Below are positions 34,115 to 39,372 of a stretch of 39,372 nucleotides of DNA, piece by piece. Position 1 is the first letter of the stretch, and each line of letters begins with the position of its first letter. Location of the stretch: NCBI GenBank assembly GCA_029863625.1, contig JAOTUY010000027.1, positions 1 to 39,372 of the forward strand, written 5' to 3'. This DNA comes from Acidimicrobiia bacterium (GTDB taxonomy: Bacteria; Actinomycetota; Acidimicrobiia; Spongiisociales; UBA4744). Below the pieces are notes generated by a model that searched no databases, was not told where the DNA came from, and was given only the letters and a program-made list of their open reading frames with translations. Position numbers and translations under genes: made by a program.

Positions 34115-35137
34115 TCACGAATGGATCGCCTCAGTGATGGCTCGCCAATCGTCATCGTCCAGACCGACGGTGACGCCCGGGCCGGCTCCATAAAAGGCAA
34201 CACGCTGCAACCGGCTCCCATACCGTTCCCGAAGCAACCTGCCGATAGCCTCGGGCGAGCCGGTCACCGCCACCTCATCGAGTATCCGGTCATCTATCAA
34301 CCCGGTCATCGCATCCCAATCGCTGCGACGGGCGAGCGCACTCAGCTTCGGCCCGATCTCCCACCCGTGCAGATCGAGGATGGGCCGATAGGTGGGTGTC
34401 GATGCGTAGAAAGCGATCTGCTTTCGCACCGCCTCTCTCGCCGACCCAATCTCTTCCTCGGTGCGGCCGATCGCCACAAATACAGAGGCAGCTACCGCAA
34501 CGTCACTCAGCTCGCGGCCTGCCGCAGACGCGCCTTCCTGGAGAGCGGGCAGGGTCACTTCATCGAAATACCTAACGGTATGAAAGGGATGAACATGGAT
34601 CCCGTCGCAGACTTCACCGGCCAGCCTGGTCATAGCGGGTCCGACCGCGGCAGTGAACACCGGCACCGCGGGATGATCGATCGGACCGGGATCGAAAAAG
34701 GGCAACATCAGCGAGAACCGATAGTGCTCGCCTTCGAAACGAAGCGGACCGCCCTCCTGCCAGGCCGACCAGATGGCGTGCAACGCCCGCACGTATTCGC
34801 GGAGGCGCGGGACGGGTGCGACCCATGGGGTGGAGTACCGACGGGTGAGGTGCGCCCGGACCTGACTACCAAGACCGAGGATGAACTTGCCGCGGCTGGC
34901 CGCAGCAAGATCCCAGGCAGTGTGGGCGACCACCATCGGCGAACGACCGAACGCCACAGCGATCCCGGTCCCCAATTCGAGGTCGGGCGCAACCGCGGCT
35001 GCCACTCCCAGCGGAAGAAACGGATCGTGGTTCGTCTCAGCGGTGAAGAAACCGTCATAGCCCAGATTCGAGGCTCGCCCGGCATGGTCGGCCGCGGCTT
35101 GCAGCCCAATCGGAGGTAGGTAGTAGTCAACGCGCAC
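34115..35137 (-). CDS. LLM-class F420-dependent oxidoreductase
   Basis: This 340-residue protein has the luciferase-like monooxygenase TIM-barrel fold. The N-terminal strand DYYLPPIGLQAAADHAGRASNLGYDGFFTAET, LGTGIAVAFGRSPMVVAHTAWDLAAAS and GKFILGLGSQVRAHLTRRYS are typical of actinobacterial F420-dependent members (TIGR036xx groups). The likely cofactor is reduced F420 rather than FMN, by resemblance only. Substrate unknown. The start is GTG 35137. Its promoter (TTTGCG-N17-TACGAT) is divergent from that of the transglycosylase-like gene, with both -35 boxes inside one inverted repeat. It converges with the histidine phosphatase gene. Confidence 0.88.
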   Translation of the reverse strand: MRVDYYLPPIGLQAAADHAGRASNLGYDGFFTAETNHDPFLPLGVAAAVAPDLELGTGIAVAFGRSPMVVAHTAWDLAAASRGKFILGLGSQVRAHLTRRYSTPWVAPVPRLREYVRALHAIWSAWQEGGPLRFEGEHYRFSLMLPFFDPGPIDHPAVPVFTAAVGPAMTRLAGEVCDGIHVHPFHTVRYFDEVTLPALQEGASAAGRELSDVAVAASVFVAIGRTEEEIGSAREAVRKQIAFYASTPTYRPILDLHGWEIGPKLSALARRSDWDAMTGLIDDRILDEVAVTGSPEAIGRLLRERYGSRLQRVAFYGAGPGVTVGLDDDDWRAITEAIHS

Positions 35138-35147
35138 CGCGTCCCTG

Positions 35148-35176
35148 ATCGTAATGACCCGCCCTGTCAGCGCAAA
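35148..35176 (-). promoter_or_regulatory. Promoter for LLM oxidoreductase gene (TTTGCG-N17-TACGAT)
   Basis: On the minus strand the -35-like TTTGCG (35176-35171) and the -10 TACGAT (35153-35148) are 17 bases apart, 10 bases before the GTG start. The -35 lies in the left half of the inverted repeat at 35172-35184. Confidence 0.4.
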
Positions 35177-35184
35177 CGGTTTGC
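35172..35184. promoter_or_regulatory. Inverted repeat GCAAAC-G-GTTTGC shared by two divergent promoters
   Basis: The half-sites are GCAAAC and GTTTGC with a single central base. They resemble half-sites of LacI-family operators, though those normally have an even centre. The repeat overlaps the -35 boxes of the promoters on both sides, the expected place for a repressor of both genes. Confidence 0.45.
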
Positions 35185-35210
35185 ATTAGATTCACCACCC
35201 GTCCTAGGGT
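35181..35210 (+). promoter_or_regulatory. Promoter for transglycosylase-like gene (TTGCAT-N18-TAGGGT)
   Basis: TTGCAT (35181-35186) and TAGGGT (35205-35210) are separated by 18 bases, leaving a leader of about 60 bases before ATG 35276 that carries AAGGCGGAG as Shine-Dalgarno. Confidence 0.4.
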
Positions 35211-35275
35211 TTCGGCCAGTTCTGCATCAGGTCCGCGCTGGATCTGCTCGGGAGAATCACGAAGGCGGAGACAAC

Positions 35276-36013
35276 ATGCGTTTCGCTCGCTTTGCAGCGT
35301 TCGCGCTTTGGCTGACCATCGCGCTGCTGGCGATTGCCGGGTTTGCGGCGTTTTCGCCGCAAACTGCACCCACCACAACCACATCTACGAGCGTCGCCGC
35401 ACCTCGTTCGGCCGGTGCCGACTGGGGCTCTAGCTCGGGCCGCGTCGTCGCGCTTGTATTCACCAGCGGATTACAGGCAGCGCCCGAGCTTTCCGACCTA
35501 TCGGCCGAGGATTCCCTGATCTCGGATCTTCTCGGCGACCGGCCCGTGGTAACGACACCGACGGTGGCTCCGGAGTCGGTTGCCGCGGAGCGGGATACTC
35601 CGCCGACCACATCGCCGCCCCAGACCACAACCACGACACCGGCGCCAACCACTACAACAATAACGACACCTCCGGCGACGACGACTACTACCACCCAACA
35701 GGCCGGCGGGAAGCTGAGCGAAACGGAAGCGCGCGGCATCATCGCCTTGTTCTTCGCGCCGGACGACGTGGAGCTGGCACTGGAGATCGCGTATTGCGAG
35801 TCGCGGTGGGACCCGGGAGTAACGAACGGATCGTCCGGTGCGGCCGGGTTGTTCCAGCATCTTCCGCGTTTCTGGGTCGACCGATCCGAGGCCGCCGGGT
35901 GGGCGGGAGCCAACCTCTACGACGCCCATGCCAACACGGCCGTCTCAGCCTGGCTCGTCTACCAGGGCGGCGGCTGGAGCCATTGGGCAGAATCACAGGC
36001 CTGCTGGGGTTAG
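35276..36013 (+). CDS. Secreted transglycosylase/lysozyme-like protein with Thr/Pro-rich linker
   Basis: This 245-residue exported protein has three parts. Residues 1-27 form a Sec signal peptide or anchor (RFARFAAFALWLTIALLAIAG). Residues about 28-143 are a low-complexity linker rich in Thr and Pro, including long Thr runs, typical of wall-spanning proteins. Residues about 146-245 form a small lysozyme-like domain with the presumed catalytic Glu at E175 in AYCESRWDPG, followed by GAAGLFQHLPRFW and ANTAVSAWLVYQGG, as in soluble lytic transglycosylases. C174 and the Cys in QACWG could form a disulfide. It probably cuts peptidoglycan during growth. No LysM or other wall-binding domain is present. 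Confidence 0.85.
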   Translation: MRFARFAAFALWLTIALLAIAGFAAFSPQTAPTTTTSTSVAAPRSAGADWGSSSGRVVALVFTSGLQAAPELSDLSAEDSLISDLLGDRPVVTTPTVAPESVAAERDTPPTTSPPQTTTTTPAPTTTTITTPPATTTTTTQQAGGKLSETEARGIIALFFAPDDVELALEIAYCESRWDPGVTNGSSGAAGLFQHLPRFWVDRSEAAGWAGANLYDAHANTAVSAWLVYQGGGWSHWAESQACWG

Positions 36014-36066
36014 AGGTCTCCTGAGTTCCCAGACCGGAAACGAGGAGCAACCAGCGTCACGATTGG

Positions 36067-36072
36067 TATGAT
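36067..36072 (+). promoter_or_regulatory. -10 box TATGAT for HhH membrane protein
   Basis: A near-consensus hexamer ends 6 bases before ATG 36079, with no Shine-Dalgarno. This is the clearest leaderless promoter in the window. Confidence 0.5.
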
Positions 36073-36078
36073 CGGTCA

Positions 36079-36435
36079 ATGAAGAAGTTGTTTCGATTCT
36101 TCGGAGTTCTCGCCGGTCTCGGCACGGTGATCTGGGTCATGCGAGACCGATTCATCTCGTTGGCTCTCCCCCGCGAACCGAACCTACCGACGTTCCGCGT
36201 CGCTCCTCATCCACCCCTTCCCCACGAACAGGATCCCCTCAAGGATGATCTCACCATCCTCAAGGGCGTCGGACCCGTTTATGCAGCACGCCTGGAGGAC
36301 GCCGGAATCACCAGCCTGGCCGGACTGGGCGCCGCTCAGGCGGAAGCACTAGCTGCCATCATCAACATGCCGGCCGACCGGGTCGGCGCCTGGATCAAAG
36401 AGGCCGCGTTCCTCAGCAGTTTCCAAGGGAACTGA
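36079..36435 (+). CDS. Membrane-anchored helix-hairpin-helix protein
   Basis: This 118-residue protein has one N-terminal membrane helix (about residues 5-21, FFGVLAGLGTVIWVM), a short Pro-rich linker (PHPPLPHEQDP), then a helix-hairpin-helix domain (about 55-112): DDLTILKGVGPVYAARLEDAGITSLAGL followed by AIINMPADRVGAWIKEA. The LKGVGP hairpin and the following helix are like the DNA-binding HhH repeats of the DUF4332/RadA-N type. It would place a DNA-binding or protein-binding HhH unit on the membrane. The function is unknown. It sits 65 bases after the transglycosylase-like gene and upstream of PIN-PhoH. Confidence 0.8.
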   Translation: MKKLFRFFGVLAGLGTVIWVMRDRFISLALPREPNLPTFRVAPHPPLPHEQDPLKDDLTILKGVGPVYAARLEDAGITSLAGLGAAQAEALAAIINMPADRVGAWIKEAAFLSSFQGN

Positions 36436-36491
36436 CCACAGGCCTCAGCGGCTTCGAGCTCGTCCACCTTCTGAGATCCTTGCCTTTGTGT

Positions 36492-36516
36492 CCTCGACCG
36501 TCGAGGCTTTGGCCTC
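36492..36516 (+). promoter_or_regulatory. Two mutually exclusive hairpins upstream of phoH
   Basis: CCTCGAC-C-GTCGAGG (36492-36506) and GAGGC-TTTG-GCCTC (36503-36516) share the bases GAGG at 36503-36506, so only one can form at a time. They lie 25-49 bases before the TTG start. An attenuator-like switch is possible. Confidence 0.3.
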
Positions 36517-36540
36517 AAGTGCCTGGAAGGAGGCGGCGGA

Positions 36541-37851
36541 TTGGCCCGTAGATATGTTCTTGACACCTGTGTTCTGCTCGCCGACCCAAATGCTCTCTTC
36601 CGATTCGATGAACACGAGGTGGTACTACCCCTCGTCGTCGTAGAAGAACTGGACCGCCAGAAGAACCGTCCGGACGAGGTCGGCACCAATGCCCGATCCG
36701 CAATCCGCCTCCTCGAGGGCCTAGGCGCATCGGAACCAGGCGGGTTGCGGGACGCGGTGCGGTTGCCGATCGGCGGCACCCTTCGCATCGAGCTGAACGG
36801 CACCCAATCACCCCGGCTGCCAACGGTCTTCGATCCTTCAACACCCGATCACCGAATTCTTGCGACTTGTTTGAATTTGAGCGACAACGGCGACCGCCCT
36901 GTGCTGGTGACCAAGGACTCGGCGCTACGGATCAAAGGCGCTCAACTCGGTGTCGAGGTGCAGGACTACCGGGCCGACACGGTCCCGGTCGATGAGTTGT
37001 ACACCGGCGCCATCGAAGTCGCCGTCGATTCTCACGTCGTCGATCGACTCTTCGCGGATAACCAGGTTTCTTTGCCGGGCGTCGATGCGCTCGTCAACCA
37101 GTTCGTGGTTCTCCGCAGCGGGCCATCTCAGTCGGCATTAGGGCACGTAGTCGAGACCGACCCGGAGACGGTAGTGACCCGGGTCTCCGGCGGTCCGCGA
37201 GCGTTTGGCGTTGAACCGAAGAACCTGCGACAGGTGTTCGCAATGGAACTTCTGCTCGATCCAGACATAGCGGCGGTCTCGCTGATGGGCATGGCCGGGA
37301 CTGGAAAGACGTTTCTGGCCCTGGCAGCCGCACTCGAACAGGTCGTGGAGTCAGGCCGGTACCGGCGCGTCTCGGTGTACCGCCCGCTGATCGCCGTCGG
37401 GCGACAGGAAGTGGGGTACCTTCCCGGCGACCTCTCCGACAAGCTGGCCCCGTGGATGGCCGCGGTCCACGACAACCTCTACGCACTGTTCGCCGACAGC
37501 GGGCCGGAGGCTGCCCGCGATGCCATCACCGAACTGTCGGAACGGAATGTGTTGGAGATGGCAGCAGTGACCTATCTCCGGGGCCGTTCTATCACCGGCG
37601 AGTTCGTCATCATCGACGAAGCTCAGAACCTGGAATTGCCGACCCTCAAGGTGATTCTGACCCGGATGAGCAAGGATGCCAAAGTGGTGTTCTGTGGAGA
37701 CCTGTCCCAGGTTGACAACCCTTACATCTCTCCATTTGGCGGCGTGGCCGCATTGATCGAGAAGTTCAAGGGTTCGCCACTCTTCGGCCACGTGACCCTG
37801 GAGAAGTCGGTGCGCAGCCCGTTAGCCGAGATGGCGGCCACGGTTCTGTAG
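36541..37851 (+). CDS. PIN-PhoH family protein (PhoH2-like ATPase/ribonuclease)
   Basis: This 436-residue protein fuses an N-terminal PIN endoribonuclease domain (acidic residues in YVLDTCVLLADP, VVEELDRQK, and FDPSTPDHRILA with VLVTKDSALR) to a C-terminal PhoH ATPase. The ATPase shows Walker A GMAGTGKTFLA (about 250-260), a Walker B IIDEAQNLE, and FCGDLSQVDNP as sensor. PhoH2 proteins are reported as RNA helicase/RNases. All PIN acids appear intact. The start is TTG 36541 with GGAAGGAGG upstream. Two overlapping hairpins lie between this start and the HhH gene. It converges with the permease gene. Confidence 0.93.
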   Translation: MARRYVLDTCVLLADPNALFRFDEHEVVLPLVVVEELDRQKNRPDEVGTNARSAIRLLEGLGASEPGGLRDAVRLPIGGTLRIELNGTQSPRLPTVFDPSTPDHRILATCLNLSDNGDRPVLVTKDSALRIKGAQLGVEVQDYRADTVPVDELYTGAIEVAVDSHVVDRLFADNQVSLPGVDALVNQFVVLRSGPSQSALGHVVETDPETVVTRVSGGPRAFGVEPKNLRQVFAMELLLDPDIAAVSLMGMAGTGKTFLALAAALEQVVESGRYRRVSVYRPLIAVGRQEVGYLPGDLSDKLAPWMAAVHDNLYALFADSGPEAARDAITELSERNVLEMAAVTYLRGRSITGEFVIIDEAQNLELPTLKVILTRMSKDAKVVFCGDLSQVDNPYISPFGGVAALIEKFKGSPLFGHVTLEKSVRSPLAEMAATVL

Positions 37852-37880
37852 GGATCCTTGAGCGTGTTTTCTGAATTCGA

Positions 37881-37907
37881 GAAGCTGCTGGTCAGACGCG
37901 CAGCTTC
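37881..37907. terminator. Inverted repeat GAAGCTGC/GCAGCTTC at the permease stop
   Basis: A perfect 8-bp stem (37881-37888 with 37900-37907) has an 11-base loop containing the permease stop codon. It lies 30 bases after the phoH stop in a 40-base convergent gap, so it could end both transcripts. No U-tract. Confidence 0.35.
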
Positions 37908-39310
37908 GACATGTAGTAGGCCTCTTCGATTCGCCAGCGGCCGATAAGGGCGTAGCTGGCAAAGGAGAAGGCAAGAACCATTATCACCGGTGGTACGCCG
38001 GCCGCTTCGGAAGGCGAAGGACCTGGAATCAGCTGTTCCACGAAGGCTACCCACCCCCCCGGACCGGCCGGGGCGATCCACTGATAGAGGACAAACCCGA
38101 GAATCAGTGACGGCAGGGCATACAGGTTGACGCCTCGGTATGCGCCTCGGATGTCGTACAACGAGTCCGATAGATAACTTCGCCGGCGCACAAAGAAGAA
38201 GTCGGCCAGGAACACCCCAAGCACCGGGACGAGGACCGAAACGAGTAAACCGATCAGGTCGATCCAGAGGGCCGGGTCCACCACCAGTGACAGGGTCGCC
38301 GACACTGCTACCAGCAGGACACCGCTCACCCAGATCGGAACTCCGCCGAGAAGAGTCTGCACCGAAGAAGAAGCGCTGTATAGGAACGCGAAGGGTTGGT
38401 CTCCTTCGCCACCGACCACCCACAGAAAAGCCAATACGGCCCCAAACACTCCGGCGGAGGAGCCGAAGAGCGATGCAACCATCCCGGCCGGCGTAGGTTC
38501 GGTGAGACCAGTCGTTGCCGCGGCCAGTCCGCCCAGCAGGATGGCAATCAGAGCCGGGACGCCGTACCCCGCACCGATGCTGGAAACCGCCGTGCTCTCA
38601 TCAGGCGCGAACCTGGCCGTGTCGGCAACCAAGGGGAAGAAGAACACGGCCGCGCCCACCACAAGATCGACTCCTAGCCAGAAGTGCGCTCCCGGAGCCT
38701 GCTCGAGCATCAGGGCGAGATCGAGGTCCCCGACGATCTGCAGCACCAGCGTCAGCATCACGGCGAGACCCACCCAGAACGCGAACCACTTGACCCAAGA
38801 TCGGACCAGCCGCTGCGGACCAATGAAGAGGAAAAAGGCTGCCAGTACAGCGACGACGATCGTACCAACCGACCGGTCTATCGCTGGTCCGTCGAATAGC
38901 TCGGAAGCGGCGACAAGCGAGCGGCCGGCTACTTCGAGCTCGACGGCGGCCCACGATATGAGAAAGGCCACGGCGACCGGCACGAACAGCCACGAACCCA
39001 CCATCCCCAGGGCGGGACGAATCACGACCGCGGTACGGTCACTGATGATCGCCGACGCATAGGCAACCGCGCCCAGGAGCGCGACCCCAAGCAGAACACC
39101 AATCGGAACCACTAGCAGCAGCTGGCTTCCAGAGAGAGCAAGGCCCCCCGCCGCCGTGCCCGTCATGAGTCGGATCCCAACCATCACCAGAGGCACGCCG
39201 ATCGCAAACGACACCCACAAGCCGGTTAGCTCAGTGGCATCGAGCGATTCGTCCTGACGAGAAAGACGAAAGGAAGGGATCCTCAGAACGGGCAGTCGTA
39301 TCCTGGCCAT
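37892..39310 (-). CDS. NCS1-family permease (cytosine/purine or hydroxymethylpyrimidine transporter-like)
   Basis: This 472-residue integral membrane protein has about 12 hydrophobic segments over its whole length and no other domain. Its opening TGLWVSFAIGVPLVMVGIRLM, and the middle PLVADTARFAPDESTAVSSIGAGYGVPALIAI stretch, match the nucleobase-cation-symport-1 family, especially CytX-like members proposed to carry hydroxymethylpyrimidine. The last loop has FLADFFFVRRRSYLSDSLYD, also a family feature. Substrate is not decided. The 62 bases upstream in the window do not show a thiamine riboswitch. ATG 39310 is near the window edge, so the upstream partner is unknown. Confidence 0.85.
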   Translation of the reverse strand: MARIRLPVLRIPSFRLSRQDESLDATELTGLWVSFAIGVPLVMVGIRLMTGTAAGGLALSGSQLLLVVPIGVLLGVALLGAVAYASAIISDRTAVVIRPALGMVGSWLFVPVAVAFLISWAAVELEVAGRSLVAASELFDGPAIDRSVGTIVVAVLAAFFLFIGPQRLVRSWVKWFAFWVGLAVMLTLVLQIVGDLDLALMLEQAPGAHFWLGVDLVVGAAVFFFPLVADTARFAPDESTAVSSIGAGYGVPALIAILLGGLAAATTGLTEPTPAGMVASLFGSSAGVFGAVLAFLWVVGGEGDQPFAFLYSASSSVQTLLGGVPIWVSGVLLVAVSATLSLVVDPALWIDLIGLLVSVLVPVLGVFLADFFFVRRRSYLSDSLYDIRGAYRGVNLYALPSLILGFVLYQWIAPAGPGGWVAFVEQLIPGPSPSEAAGVPPVIMVLAFSFASYALIGRWRIEEAYYMSKLRV

Positions 39311-39372
39311 AGCAGTCAGAGTCTAGAGTCGGCCGACTGCCATTCCCCGCACCACGTACCATGGGCCGGTGC

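Noticed and set aside
35138..35275. c-di-AMP (ydaO) riboswitch before the transglycosylase-like gene
   Set aside because: Wall hydrolase genes of actinomycetes often have one, but the leader after the predicted start is only about 60 bases and shows no matching core.
39311..39372. Thiamine (TPP) riboswitch before the NCS1 permease
   Set aside because: CytX-like genes often carry one, but the bases visible here lack the conserved CTGAGA and the later ACCTGAT-type segments. More upstream sequence would be needed.

Overview
The window is a stretch of high-GC chromosome from an actinomycete. The evidence is the conserved minus-strand order mfd, peptidyl-prolyl isomerase, mazG, eno, ftsB, DUF501; a Mycobacterium-type L-lysine 6-aminotransferase; an F420-type luciferase-like oxidoreductase; a class E-like sortase; a PIN-PhoH protein; oligoribonuclease; and many genes with a TAnnnT -10 box 6-9 nt before the start codon (leaderless genes). 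The gene set and the repeat-rich spacers suggest an environmental lineage near Acidimicrobiia. That placement is inference.

Layout. Bases 1-629 hold the 3' end of a tyrosine recombinase gene facing the 3' end of a tRNA-Leu(UAA) gene, so an integrated element probably lies to the left. Bases 706-1188 encode a HIT-family nucleotide hydrolase. Bases 1258-9475 (minus) are a housekeeping block running mfd, lipoprotein PPIase, mazG, eno, ftsB, DUF501, with overlapping or nearly abutting genes from the PPIase onward. Bases 9802-11342 (minus) carry pgsA and an overlapping epimerase, followed by a lone plus-strand coiled-coil gene. Bases 11996-18987 (minus) carry lysine aminotransferase, tryptophanase, a zinc-ribbon RNase H, a universal stress protein, glycerol kinase, pth and rplY. 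Bases 19132-24853 (plus) carry aconitase with a coupled small membrane protein, a ClC channel with CBS and TrkA_C-like domains, and oligoribonuclease.

From 24909 short units alternate in strand: a molybdopterin oxidoreductase, a TlpA thioredoxin, a sortase with a coupled 51-residue membrane protein, a DUF5317 membrane protein, two overlapping membrane HD/HD-GYP genes, an uncharacterised protein coupled to a gamma-glutamyltransferase-like enzyme, a histidine phosphatase, a luciferase-like oxidoreductase divergent from a secreted transglycosylase-like protein, a membrane helix-hairpin-helix protein, PIN-PhoH and an NCS1 permease.

No complete phage, CRISPR array, rRNA or biosynthetic cluster is present. 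The most unusual content is between genes. At least seven spacers carry degenerate tandem 7-bp repeats whose unit differs at each site, some arranged as inverted repeats between gene ends. Three gene 3' ends are followed by GC-rich hairpin elements, two of which share an 18-base core. Two abutting 18-bp palindromes lie upstream of mfd. A 13-bp inverted repeat covers the -35 boxes of two divergent promoters.
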